DNA of 64,000 bases from Eublepharis macularius. Lineage: Eukaryota; Chordata; Lepidosauria; Squamata; Eublepharidae. Below, one piece after another: positions 1 to 10,534 of this stretch. Position 1 is the first letter of the stretch. Each line of letters opens with the position of its first letter. The stretch spans positions 35,965,001 to 36,029,000 of the forward strand of contig NC_072807.1 in assembly GCF_028583425.1 (NCBI RefSeq), written 5' to 3'. The notes under the pieces are model-generated. The model had not been told where the DNA came from. It ran no database searches and was given only the letters and a program-made list of their open reading frames with translations. Made by a program: the position numbers and the translations under genes.

Positions 1-600
1 CAACCATATGAAACTGCCTTATACTGAGTCAGATGATGGGTCGATCTCACTCGGTATTGTCTGCTCTGTCTGGCAGCTGCTCTCTAACAGCGGAGAAGGA
101 TCTTTCCTGACCCTATACTTTGAGATCTGTTTTTCCCTGGAGGTTGAACCTTGGTCCTTCTACATGCAAAGCCTGTGCTCTAGCATTGAGCGGTGATTCA
201 TTGAGCTGAGAATTGTCTACTCAGACTGGCAGTTGCTCTTAAGGACCTCGGTCAGGGGGGAAAGGTCTTTCCCAACACCTTTTTCCCCAAGATCCTTTAG
301 CTGGTGTTATTAGGGTCTCTCAGCTTGAGACCTTCTGCTTGCAAAGCGGATGTTCCCTCACTGAACTTTGGTACATTGAATTCAGTATTGTCTGCTCTGA
401 CAGGCAGCTGCTCTCTCAGACCTTATTCAAATGGTATTTCCCAACACCTTTTCCCCAAGATCCTTTAGCTGGTGTTATTAGGGTCTCAACTTGAGACCTT
501 CTGCTTGCAAAGCGGATGTTCCCTCACTGAGCTTTGGTACATTTAATTCAGCATTGTCTGCTTTGACGGGCAGCTGTTCTCCAGGATCTTTCCTGCTGCA
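1..600 (-). repeat. Tandem array of tRNA-Ala-derived SINE units
   Basis: Four diverged copies of one unit follow each other. The shared word ATTGTCT recurs near 56, 212, 387 and 553, giving spacings of about 156, 175 and 166 bp. Each unit ends in the reverse complement of a tRNA-like head (CTTCTGCTTGCAAAG with a CACTGAG box), which reads as a tRNA-Ala-related SINE on the minus strand. The two middle units are nearly identical for more than 100 bp (269-380 and 440-550), so at least one step was a local tandem duplication and not an independent insertion. Confidence 0.65.
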
Positions 601-640
601 TGTAATTCTTTTTCACCAGAATTGCCAAGTATTTAAGCTG

Positions 641-1371
641 GGACTTCTGGCACGCATAGTCGTTGTTCTGCCAGTGACCCACAGCCCCTCCTAATGCTTC
701 TCTTAATGGCTCCTTGAAGGAGGATTTTGCCCCCCTGATGCCGAACCATTCACAAGAGATAAGAAGAAAAACGCCGCACAAAGAACGTGATCGTATTTCT
801 GCAAGACCGTGTATGAGCCAGCTTGATAGTTCCTAATGGATGATAGGCTTTTATAGCCCTACAGGAGGCAACCAGAGCCCAGTTTTCTTGATCAATATAT
901 ACTTCATAATACCTAAGGATAGATACGGACACATTTTCAGTCTCAAAACCATCTTGATTATGACAGATCAGAACGCATTTCGGCAGAAAACAGACGGCAG
1001 GCTATTTCTTTCCTTCCTTTTCATCCGATCTCTGGTAACAGTGCGCCCAGAACAGTTTGCATCTTTCACGTTGCAACCTCGGGATGTTTCCTGCAGCTTG
1101 GAATGGAGAGATTTGGAAGCTCGCTCTCTCTTTATCGTTCATTTCCCTACTATGAGTAAAGGGTATCCTCAGGCCTGATAAAACATACCATCTGGTCAGA
1201 TCAAACGGACTGGTAAGGGGAACGCTATACAAATGTAGACCCATGAGCTACAGCAAGTACAAATCTAGTTGTCGTGCATGATCAGCCTCTTCAACCAGTT
1301 CTCAAATAGCTGTGAAAAGAGCAGGGGATATACAACCAAGCAAAGAATTGTAGTAGAAAGCTACCTTAAAC
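641..1371. other. Unassigned sequence
   Basis: I see no gene, repeat family or strong motif here. Short open frames exist on both strands but show no recognisable domain. Confidence 0.4.
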
Positions 1372-1374
1372 TGA

Positions 1375-1492
1375 GGGCCAAGCTACAAGTGACGAATGAC
1401 ACTTGAACAGCAAGTGTATTTCTCCCTGTTCACTTGCCCTCCACTCAATCCACTTGCTGTTCAAGTGTCATTCGTCACTTGTAGCTTGGCCC
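1375..1492 (+). mobile_element. 118-bp palindromic MITE, family 1, copy 1
   Basis: This is a near-perfect inverted repeat that starts GGGCCAAGCTACAAGTGACG and ends with its complement. It is flanked by TGA on both sides (1372-1374 and 1493-1495). A 3-bp TNA target duplication and a GGGCC terminus fit a non-autonomous PIF/Harbinger-like element, though no transposase is present to confirm this. The loop carries a short asymmetric core that gives the copy an orientation. The arms are of the AAGT subtype. Confidence 0.85.
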
Positions 1493-1773
1493 TGAGTCTC
1501 ACAACATTGCCCTGCTGGACTTTATGTCATCCATCTACTAGGGCTAGCAGCAGATCTCTGGAGTCAGAAGCCAAAGTCTTTTCTCCTTCTGCTATGGGAG
1601 ATCCTACCAAACTGAGCCTGGTATGTGATGTAGCAATCTTGTTGGGCCTGCACCTGAATGGGATAACTTCCTGAGAATTCTGTTCATATTTGTTTAGAAA
1701 TTCTCTATCCCATGTGTCCAAAATCTGCTCAAAGTGGTCTATAGAAAACAAATAAAGCAATAAACCATGCAAG

Positions 1774-2250
1774 ATGAAAGTAACACTAACAGGGCCAGGG
1801 CCTTTTCAGTCCTGGCTCCAACCTGGTGGAACACTCTGTCCAATGAGACCAGGGCCCGGCAGGATTTGTTATCCTTCCGCCAGGCCTGTAAGACAGAGCT
1901 GTTCCACCAGGCGTATGGTGGAGGCTGAGCTGGGCCCCTACTGGCCAAATAGAGGTGAACGCCCTCCCTGCTAGACGCATCCACCACCAACTTTTCTTTT
2001 AACCAACTACGCAAGGAATCTTAATATGGTGGATTGGTGGTGGACTGAAATGGATAAACTGATTACTCCTTTGTACTTTTAAAGACTTCTGTTGGACTGT
2101 TTTTATATTGTTGTTTAATTTTAAAATTTTAAATTGTTGTTATTAATGTGCTGTTTTATAGAATGTAATCCGCCCTGAGTCTGCCAGTTCGGGGAGGGCA
2201 GAATAGAAATTGAAGGTAAATAAATAAATAAATAAAATAAAATACACAGT
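1774..2250 (+). mobile_element. L2-clade LINE 3' end
   Basis: The segment 1790-1925 matches the end of the L2 coding frame at 43240-43370 (words such as CCTGGTGGAACACTCTGTC and AAGACAGAGCTGTTCC). A short 3' UTR follows, with CCGCCCTGAGTC and a TAAA repeat tail (2218-2245). It is 5' truncated, as usual for target-primed LINE insertions, and too short to encode anything active. Confidence 0.75.
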
Positions 2251-3806
2251 TAAAATAACTGATGGAAATAACCCAGTGACAATGAAGTTCATGTAATGAG
2301 TAAACTCTCACCATGTATATGTATATTCCACCTTAGTGAGAAAGGCAGACAATAAATAACATAAAGGATAAAGCAGGTTAAATCAGCAATACAGTCCATT
2401 GCTCTAACCACTACACTGCACAGCCTCTCCATTTGGTTCATTCTACCACCTTCCTTCTGCGGATGAGGCCCACATTTATGGGTGGCACCCAACTTTTCTC
2501 TCTCTGCTCCTTCCCTCAAGGCATCCTAAGGCAGCAGTGCAGAGAAGACTCTGAGCCAACTTCTAGAAATCCTTCTTCCTCCTCTTTCCCCCACCTGCAT
2601 CCATCAGAAATGATAAGAAGTAATTAAATTTGTCCGCCCCTTCTCCTGCCTTGTCACTCTCTGTGGGATTTATCAGGCTCTTTCACTACAGACTCGATCT
2701 GATTTAAGGCGGGAAATATATATATTCCATTATGCCTGCTTTAATATTCCAGATATGCACTCCAATGCGATAGCCGTACAAATAACGATTAAAATGAGTT
2801 TTCTTCTGGATAAGCAAGACAGTGTCGGGAGGGGAGGGGGAGCCAGCAGGGGAGGAGGGGAGCCAGTCTGGCGAGCTGAGCTAATGAAACCACTTGATTT
2901 CGAATGCAGCGTTTGCTTCTCGCCAATGCATTAGCTGATTAAAGGTGCTTACCTGTTCTGCCTGGCTCCTCAGGGGACTCATTTTGTTCATCCACCAAGA
3001 CTGTGGCTGGAGACGAGTCTCATTTTTCCCCAGCGTTTGGAAAGTTGTAGAAAGCAGGCACCATTTTCTTGCGGCATGGGGAGACGCTACTGTACCGCAA
3101 CCATTGCCAACATCCAGGAACAAAACGGAATGAAACGGGCCAAGAAAGGGGCCCTGGAAGCATGTATCTTACTGTTGCTGTAAGCAAGCCAATAGTACAG
3201 ACAGGTACATTGTTTCAAAAACTGGCCATTCTATTTGCCAGGGATGGGAGAGTTCTCCAATTGCGTTAGACAGAAGTGCCTTTTGCCAAACAAACCGATC
3301 TTTCACGTATGGGCTTGCTCCATAACACGTTGCATGCTATCAAGTGGTAATGACTTCCTTGATAAATATCAGCTGCATTTAGAAATACTGCTACATACAA
3401 ATATCGACATTGGCAGGCAAATGTGGCATCTTTTTTTCTTCCCAGCTTTTCATGACAAGGGAAATATTTATGGTGGCTAACATTTGGACAAGCTGCCAAA
3501 AACTCTTCTTGGGTGGATCCAACCCACACACTCCCCGTTATCCGTTCCTGACATACAGCAACTTCACCAACTTCAGTTTCCTAACCGATAGTCAATATTC
3601 TGGAAGATACCATATCCCTGTACGTGCATTACAGTGAATGCATGTACGAATCAAGGGCAGGTATAGATGAACCATCAGTTTATCTAGGTACTGGTCTCTG
3701 GGTTTATCGGCACTTCCTTACAAACAAATGTACAGTGTAACATGTCCAGGGGGCCTATAATAAACCACACTCAAGTTGTAGTAATGTTCTCTGAGACCAC
3801 AAAATT

Positions 3807-3808
<2 letters not shown>
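2251..3808. other. Unassigned sequence with a small SINE remnant
   Basis: A tRNA-like SINE fragment on the minus strand lies near 2355-2425 (TCTAACCACTACACTGC). G-rich sequence sits near 2828-2872. Nothing else is recognised. Confidence 0.4.

Positions 3809-3853
<45 letters not shown>
3809..3853. repeat. (CT)n microsatellite, about 45 bp
   Basis: The tract is an uninterrupted TC dinucleotide run of about 22 units. Confidence 0.95.
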
Positions 3854-3856
<3 letters not shown>

Positions 3857-4361
3857 AGTAAATGATGGTTGTGTGCCACTCATGAAACAACCACAATGGA
3901 GCAGACTAGAGAAGGGTCTTTTACCTAGTTGGGGAGGGGGCTCCCCAGAGACACAGAAAAAAACTATAATTTCTAAGTCAAACAATCCTACAGAACTAAG
4001 TAAACAGTCACAGGCCCAAATGGTACTTCTCTCATGCTGTTTGGACCTCTCTTTTTTTTGGTTAAGTGTAGCATTTCCTGACTTACCCACCCATCCCCCG
4101 TTAGCCCTTAAGAGCAAAATTACTTATTGATTTTTAGAAGGAGCTGTCCCATATTGCTCTCCATAGTTGCCGGCTTGCTTGTATGTACGTAAATATGTGT
4201 TGAGCAGTGGCAGTAAGAAATGTGAAAGGGGGTTTTATGTATAGAAGAAGACTGCCAGTTGGAACCTGGGACATAGGGGACATTGTGTGTGTTTGCCCGG
4301 TTCAAACTAGGTTCGGAAACCAAGAGTATGCTTTATTGTGATACAGCAGCCACAGGAGACC
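3854..4361. other. Unassigned sequence
   Basis: No gene or repeat family is recognised. Confidence 0.4.
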
Positions 4362-4369
4362 CTAATTCT

Positions 4370-5037
4370 CAGGGCCAGTTTCAAGTTGGGGGGGGCTGGG
4401 CAAAGAGTATTTGGGGGGAGCATGCCCTCTACTAGGCTCTCCTTCTTATCTTCCCACTCATATGCCTCCACCTGCCTGTATGTCTTTCCTTTGCCCACTC
4501 GCAAGCTCTCCCAGCACCTGCAGTCACAGCCGCCCCTCACTGCCTGCATGCCCTTTCCCAGATGCTGCCAGGCAGTGGGTGCAGCTGAGAGTGCCACTGG
4601 CATGGCCATCAGGAACACTGATGCTTCGCGCACCAACCACATGCTCTTCTCCAGCAGCGCTGGGCACCCTATGCAACTGGGAGCAGAGGTGACAAAGCAC
4701 TCGCAAGCAGGCAGTGGGAGGGTGCGAGTTGGGGATCCCATTCCCCCAGTGGAGGGTCCCCCACTTCCAGCCTCTGCACCTCACCACCGCTTACCTGGCT
4801 GGCAGGGAGGGGAAGTGCAGGGAGGGGACCTTGGAGCTTTGGAGCATGCTTCTTCTCGCTCTGGACAACTTCCTTGTCGCACCGGGAATTAGGTCATTCC
4901 CAGTGCGACAAAGAAGTCCTCTGGAGTGCAAGCACACGGCCCCACAACCTCCTTGACCCCTGGTTTGGGCCCCAGCGAGTCAGCCACAAGCCACAGTCTT
5001 TGGCAGCTGCCCCACTTTGCCGTGTGCACTGGCCCTG
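4370..5037. mobile_element. Non-autonomous hAT-like element, 668 bp
   Basis: The ends are inverted: CAGGGCCAG at 4370 and CTGGCCCTG ending at 5037. The flanking octamers CTAATTCT (4362-4369) and GTAATTCT (5038-5045) match at seven of eight bases, as expected for an 8-bp hAT target duplication. The interior is C-rich and G-rich. It holds overlapping open frames of up to 184 codons, but these have no transposase or other domain and look compositional. Confidence 0.65.
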
Positions 5038-5045
5038 GTAATTCT

Positions 5046-5482
5046 TATTGGTGCTGTGTTACGAGTATTGGCTTATAAGCACTTGTTCGAGAGCTCAAAT
5101 TCCAAACAGGTCTACATCCTACAAAGCCTGGCAGGGGAAGGATGCTAGTGACCTTTGGAGGACACATCCTGTGTGAAAACACATTCTTTCTACCCAGAAT
5201 ACCCAGCGCATCATACATGATTGGCAAGAGCTTCTCACCATGTCCCTTCTCGTATCTCTTAGCATGTTCGTTTTCAAATTTTCTGCTACCATACCCTATT
5301 GGATCTGTTCATTGAATATTCTAACTGCAGGCCATACTGTATTTTGCTGGGTGAATGGCATAGCTGTTGATTATATTGCATCCACTTGCGTCTACCTTAG
5401 GTCTTGATGACTGTAAACAAATTAATAAATGGTACGCCTGGGGCAAAACCAATGATTTAACTAACTTATGTGATTCACTGCC
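5046..5482. other. Unassigned sequence
   Basis: No gene or repeat family is recognised. Confidence 0.4.
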
Positions 5483-5494
5483 TCAAGACAAAGA

Positions 5495-5701
5495 TCCAGA
5501 GGAGTTAGCCATGTTAGTCTGCAGTTGTAAAACAGTGAAGAGGCCCGTAGCTCCTTTAAGACTAACCAACTTTATTGCAGAATAAGCTTTTGAGAACCAC
5601 AGCTCGCTTCATCAGATCTGACAAAGAGAGGTATGGTTCTCAAAAGCTTGTGCTACAATGAAGTTGGTTAGTCTTAAAGGTGCTCTTGCGCTCACTATTT
5701 T
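5495..5701. mobile_element. Penelope-like inverted dimer, family 2
   Basis: The left arm reads GAGTTAGCCATGTTAGTCTG and then GACTAACCAACTTTATTGCA. The right arm is its diverged inverse (GAAGTTGGTTAGTCTTAAAG). The dimer is flanked by an exact 12-bp direct repeat, TCAAGACAAAGA, at 5483-5494 and 5702-5713. Hammerhead-like cores sit where the arms meet (about 5590-5655), but both are damaged, with AAAA in place of GAAA. The Penelope assignment rests on the ribozyme-like core and the inverted arrangement. Confidence 0.6.
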
Positions 5702-5774
5702 TCAAGACAAAGAGATGATTGCAACTGGAGTGGCTTTAAAAGGGAATCAGGCAAAATAAACTTCTATGTTCAAA

Positions 5775-5976
5775 GACTGTCGCTACAAGCGACGCCTGAC
5801 ACAGGTTGGACACTTGTCAGCTTCCCTCAAGTTTTGATGGGAAATGTAGGCATCCTGGTCTTGCAGCTGTAATGGACAGCCAAGCTGTAAAACCAGGATG
5901 CCTACATTTCCCATCAAAACTTGAGGGAAGATGACAAGTGTCCAGCCTGTGTCAGGCGTCACTTGTAGCTTGGCTC
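5775..5976. mobile_element. MITE family 2, copy 1 (decayed left end)
   Basis: This is an inverted-repeat element whose inner arms read ACAGGTTGGACACTTGTCAG and GGGAAATGTAGGC and their complements. Its right end, CACTTGTAGCTTGGCTC, matches the termini of the other family 2 copies. The left terminus has mutated. At about 202 bp it is shorter than the 234-bp copies, and the difference lies in the centre. Confidence 0.75.
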
Positions 5977-7540
5977 ATTGAATGCCATCGGCTAGAAGGC
6001 AGCTGGTGTGGAAGTGGGAATTTGACCTTCATGCCCAGATTGTAGGCGTTCTGGGGGATCTGGGTTGGCCACTGCGGGCAACAGGCCGTTGGTCTCTGCC
6101 CAGCTCTTTTTAAGTTCTTGACCCTGCAAGATTTGTTGGGCAGGCCTTAAAGACCGCTCACTTCGAGCTCCGCCACAAATCGCTTAGGGATTTACAGCCA
6201 ATCTGAAGGAAAAGGAATTATAACCTGAGAGACAAGCTGGCTCCAAGTGGATGTCCATCATGTTTGGACATGGGGTTATTTACTGAGGCAGGGGCTTTCC
6301 AAGAGAAAAATCCCAGCATCGACAACCTGTAAATAGATTCTGCCGCAGGAGGAAACTCAGCAAATGAAACATGTTGGTTGTCCTGCTCAGAACAATTGCC
6401 ACCTGTTATATCTTTCTCCAGTGTCCCATCAGCTTAAGCCGAACTATTTCATGCAGCCAAGCCTCCGCCTCTAACCACTATACCCTGCTGTCTCCTGCTC
6501 CTGCCGAACTCCATTCCCTCTGAGCAACTCAATCAGGGCCCCAGGTGGTTAAGTCTCACAGTCGTTTGGGAAAGGAGTTCCTTTTTTATTATTATTACTG
6601 GTTTTAATGAATCACTCTTTTAAAATGTTTTGCATCATAAACCTGAGATAAGAGTCTGGGAAGTAAAAAAGACTCAGGCAATTATTCTGTCACTTTTCCA
6701 AGCCTGCGACAGCCATAAAGGATGAAGCTACCCACAATCCTTTGGCTTCTCGCTGGGATGTTTTGACATTCCACTGCGCTCTTTGAGGGTCACCCTGTTC
6801 TTTCCTCGCACAAAAGTACAACACTTAGCTACGGCTTCCTCAAGCACAGTGCAGTTCTCCAAGCCCCAAGATCTCCAGTCAGTGTTTTAGCCTCATGCGA
6901 AACAAAAATGCTGTTCTATCAGAAGAAGTGTGGTTGGACGCAAGCCGGTATTTTCTAGATCAGTATTGAAAAAGGCCTCTGGGCATCTACAGAGTGCTTT
7001 CTCACACCTCTGAAAAACTGCAGCAGGCTTAGGACGAAGGTAATGTGCTCCCAGGCTCCCATCTTGTTTTGTAGCTGCGTAGCCCTTCAAAATCTCATTT
7101 GCCAATCCTTTGATTGTGAGCAATTGGGAGATGGCTGCTTCCCTCCGGCACTGCTTCAGTTCAACCGAGAGCAACAAGATCAAAAGGAGAGGCCGGATTT
7201 AAAGGAGATGGCGGAGAGAGCAGCCACGGCATCTGCCACTAAGCTGCTCCGCTTCCCGTTGGGATCCCGAGATACATTGCAGAATCTTACAATTCATCTT
7301 CCGCACACAGGTAATCGAGGGGGCAGCATTTAGGGGATTAGGCCATGAAACACAACTTCAAATGATTAGTTCATCAAGGCATATCCAGGGCCTTCTTAGC
7401 AAGCATCTTTCCGGAGAAGGGATTTCAGGGAAAGGTGGGAACTATTCCAAACAGTGTTTTTTTTAGGCTGTTGGTATGCGGTCCCAAGTCTTGCTTGGGT
7501 ACCCGGCTCAACTGGTGGTTGAATTTTTCCTAATGTCCAT
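5977..7540. other. Unassigned sequence
   Basis: No gene or known repeat is recognised across this stretch. Open frames of 96 codons at 6893-7183 (minus) and 7043-7333 (plus) overlap each other and have no domain. Confidence 0.4.
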
Positions 7541-7547
7541 TAAATCA

Positions 7548-7972
7548 AAAGAGTTTTCAGCTAAACATTAGGAAGAACTTCCCGACAGTTAGAGTGGTCA
7601 CTCAGTGGAACAGGCTTCCTTGGGAGGAGGTAGGCTCTCCTTCTTTGGAGATTTTTAAGCAGAGGCCAGATGGCCCTCTGACAGCAATGCTGATTCTGTG
7701 ACCTGGGCAGAGCTTGAGAGGGGGGGCAGGAAGGGTTGCTTAGTTCTCGTGGCCCCTTCTTACATGCCCAGGTTTGCCACTTTGGGGTCAGGAAGCAATT
7801 TTCCCCAGGCTAGTTTGGCTAGGGAACTTGTACGTATTTTGCCATCTTCTGGGCATGGAGCAGGGGTCACTGTGTGTGGAGGGGGGGTGTATTTGAGAAT
7901 TTCCTGCATTGTGCAGGGGGTTGGACTAGATGACCCTAGAGGTCCCTTCCAATCCTATGGTTCTATGAAGGC
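7548..7972 (+). mobile_element. CR1 LINE 3' end
   Basis: The end of a CR1 ORF2 is recognisable at 7560-7690 (CTAAACATTAGGAAGAACTT, then TGGAACAGGCTTCCT and GGAGATTTTTAAGCAGAGGC). A 3' UTR follows (TTGGACTAGATGACCCTAGA), closing with the diagnostic ATGGTTCTATG tail. The copy is 5' truncated and has no intact frame for reverse transcriptase. Confidence 0.85.
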
Positions 7973-7974
7973 TA

Positions 7975-9140
7975 GGTTTCCATTATGGCCTGTTCCCATA
8001 GGGCTCTCATCTGGTGGGAAAACGCCCCTGTGCTCGAACCAGCAGTGTTCACATTTTTGTGAACATCCAGTTTGAACTCTTGAAAATCCTTGGTGGCCAA
8101 TAGCTAGTACTCCACAGGGTGCTTGCAAAATGTGTACACATATGGAGATCCTTGGTCCTTCCTCCATCAGTTCCTCCATCCCGGAGTCACAAACCTTGCC
8201 TTTCTAAAGGAAGAGAAGTAACTTACCTCTTTCCTGTGAATTACTCTTCCCAATCTTCGCCGGCATGGCTTCCTAATCATCCTTATAATTCGACACCAAA
8301 TTATATTTCTCGATCTGCACAATTAATTAACAAATCCTAGGTTACAAAGCATTGGACAATAATGTAAATAAAGTGGCACAAAGCAGAAACTGAAATCTTG
8401 TCACCTCTGGTTATAGAGATGTCTATTTAGAAAATCTACATTTCAAAAATAGATAGTTCTGTGCCGGAAAATCGTAAGCACCTTAAGTCGGCATGAACAA
8501 TCAGGTCAAAAATTGCCTGCTGAAAATATCTAAAGCCCCCAGACAGTCAGCAGTTCTAGATTCCCACCCTGCTAGGAGCTGTGTACCCATGGGGTGAGGA
8601 GTTTCCTTACAGTGCCTTGAAGTTCAGTTATCATGCTTACAGCGCTGGTCAAACCTTAGCAGCAATGTCTGCTGCTGCCGGGGAGACCAAAATTCCAGGG
8701 GTTGCCTGCCTGTGCTACGTAAATTCCTAGGAGACAATAGAGAAAGTCGCCTTTGGAAAGGGGAGACCTTGGGAGCTTATTGGCCGGCTTTTACTTTCTG
8801 CATTCCAGGGGACAGGATAAAAAGCTTTCTGATCTCCATCACCTGCCGCAGGGCAGCGACACGGTTGTCGAAGGGAGGGTGTGCAACGAAGTGACTGAGA
8901 TTAAAAGTGAAAATGAGAAAATTGTCTCCCGGCCACTTCTCAATAGCCCGTTTAGTGTGTGATTCTTAATGCCGCTCAGCATACAGTAAGACGGGGGAAG
9001 GGAGGTAGAGCTCAATCCGCTTTCCACTGCAGAAAAGCTTCGCTGGGCCTTGCAGGCTCACACTTGGCTCCAGAACAGTTGACATATTGGAGGACTCCAA
9101 TCCAAGCAGTGAGTAGGGTCCAATGGCAGAATGAGAAAGA
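7975..9140. other. Unassigned sequence
   Basis: No gene or known repeat is recognised. Short chance frames occur on both strands. Confidence 0.4.
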
Positions 9141-9144
9141 GCTT

Positions 9145-9310
9145 TTGGGTCAGGGGAAGAGCACTGGTGTTTTGCAGGCAGAACGGTCCCAGGTTCAGTC
9201 CTTAGTGGTCTCCAGTTAGAAGGACAGCAGGTGTTGGGGAAAGCCATTCTCTCCCTAAGAGCCCTGCTAGTCCGAGTAGGTGATACACCAGTAGTCTGTG
9301 TTGGTAGGAA
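9145..9310 (+). repeat. tRNA-Ala-derived SINE remnant
   Basis: A pol III head is visible as GGGGAAGAGCACTGGT and a B-box-like GGTTCAGTCC (9192-9201). A degenerate body follows, similar to the SINEs at 54660 and 37360. Confidence 0.55.
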
Positions 9311-9457
9311 GCAGATCAGAATTCGTAGCCATGTTAGTCTGTCTGTAGCAGTAGTAAAGAGCAAGAGTCCAGTAGCACCTGTAAGGCTAACAAAATTTGT
9401 GGTGGGGTATGAGCTTTTGTGAGGCACAGCTCACTTCTTCAGATACCAGATATCTGA

Positions 9458-9668
9458 ATAGTAAAGAATCCAGTAGCACCTTGAAGACTAACCAACTTTA
9501 TTGTAGAATAAGCTTTCGAGAGCCACAGATCTCTTTGTCAGATGCATCTGACGAAGAGAGCTGTGGCTCTCGAAAGCTTATGCTGCAATAAAGTTGGTTA
9601 GTCTTAAAGGTGCTACTGGGCTCTTTACTATTTTGCTACTACAGACTAACACGGCTAACTCCTCTGGA
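9458..9668. mobile_element. Nested Penelope-like inverted dimer, family 2
   Basis: Two arms of about 95 bp meet at the perfect palindrome CAGATGCATCTG (9539-9550). Both arms contain the AACCAACTTTATT word. The right arm continues to ACGGCTAACTCCTCTGGA. This is the best-preserved dimer of the family here, and its right arm keeps an intact hammerhead-like core. Confidence 0.7.
9544..9583 (+). ncRNA. Hammerhead-ribozyme-like motif (best copy)
   Basis: In order, I see stem I strand GCAU (9544-9547), core CUGACGA (9548-9554), an unpaired A, a 6-bp stem II GAGAGC/GCUCUC with loop UGUG, and GAAA (9572-9575). A minimal GC step follows and then AUGC (9580-9583), which pairs perfectly with the first GCAU. 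CUGANGA and GAAA are the invariant hammerhead cores, and a very short stem III is known for Penelope-like elements. The extra A before stem II is a departure from the textbook consensus, so self-cleavage is not assured. Confidence 0.55.
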
Positions 9669-9739
9669 TGAGCTCACTTCTTCAGCTCACTTCATCACTT
9701 ATACCAGATATCTACAGAACCTCACTTCTTCAGATATCA

Positions 9740-9781
9740 GGTATCTGAACAAGTGAGCTGTGACTCACGAAAGCTCAAACC
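9740..9781 (+). ncRNA. Hammerhead-like motif, mutated core
   Basis: The layout matches the copy at 9544, with stem I GGUAU, stem II GUGAG/CUCAC and GAAA (9769-9772). The first core reads CUGAACA, so the essential G8 is changed. This copy is predicted to be inactive. Confidence 0.45.
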
Positions 9782-9959
9782 CTTCCACAAATTTTGGTAC
9801 TTAAAGGTGCTACTGGACTCTTGCTCTTTTCTATTGGTCAGAAGCAGTTTCCTATGTTCCCTGTTCTCCCCTGCATGGTGTAGAAATGGTACACGTGGAC
9901 TGGGAACAGCAGCAAAGTAAATATTCAAATCATCGTTTATGACAACCCTCTTGAATATT

Positions 9960-10530
9960 TTTAATCCTACCCTTCATGCATCGGTCTCCTCCACTTCCAT
10001 TTTGTCCTCACAACACTCCTTTGATGTAAGCGAGGCCAAGAGAGAAAGTGTATGGCCCACGGTCACTTTATGACTAGAGATGGGCATGAACTGGGAAAAA
10101 AACGAACCATGTGGTTTGTGGTTCGTCAAATTTCACGAAACACAAACTTTCACGAACCTGCCCCTGGTTTGCGAACTGGTTCGTTTGGTTCATGAAAACG
10201 TCACATCCAGGTCAGAAAACCATCACTTCCGGGCCAGCAGTTCACTTCCGGGTCAGAAGAAGGTCTGCCGGAAGTCCATCCCCTGTTGCCTAGGAAACTG
10301 ATTGATCGGCACCAGGCTGTCTGCAGTGACAAACCAAAAAAATGAACCAAACGAACCAGCCTAAAGTTCGTGGCAGTTCATTAGAAATGGGATCTGACAA
10401 ACCATGGTTCGCGAACCACAAACCGGCCAGGTTCGTGCTTAATTTTGGTTCATATTTCAGTTTGTGCCCATCTCTATTTATGACCCTGACGCTAACCACT
10501 ACTCCACACTGATTCTCTTCGCTTTTCATT
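9960..10530 (-). mobile_element. Sauria-type tRNA SINE, split by a hAT element
   Basis: On the minus strand the head reads GTGGTTAGCGTCAGG (near 10490-10512). The tail half (9965-10066) contains the TTTTGTCCTCACAACA block. The two halves are separated by the hAT element at 10075-10476 and rejoin cleanly once one 8-bp target copy is removed. Confidence 0.7.
10075..10476. mobile_element. Non-autonomous hAT element, GGTTCG subtype, copy A
   Basis: The inverted ends are TAGAGATGGGCA and TGCCCATCTCTA (one mismatch). An exact 8-bp target duplication, TTTATGAC, lies at 10067-10074 and 10477-10484. The subterminal regions hold about 15 GAAC/GTTC words, mostly in the form GGTTCG or CGAACC. The middle has CACTTCCGGG and TTGCCTAGGAAACTGATTGA, which are shared with the copy at 41904. 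No transposase frame is present. Confidence 0.9.
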
Positions 10531-10534
10531 TCAA

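Larger units (their letters stand above)
9325..9838. mobile_element. Penelope-like inverted dimer, family 2, split by a second dimer
   Basis: The left arm (9325-9457) reads TAGCCATGTTAGTCTGTC and AAGAGCAAGAGTCCAGTAGC. The right arm (9720-9838) is the inverse, ending in TGCTACTGGACTCTTGCTC. The hammerhead-like core is clear in the right arm. A related dimer occupies 9458-9668. Confidence 0.65.

Noticed and set aside
1..600. CRISPR-like array
   Set aside because: The repeats are about 170 bp, diverged and without spacers of regular size. They are SINE units in vertebrate DNA.
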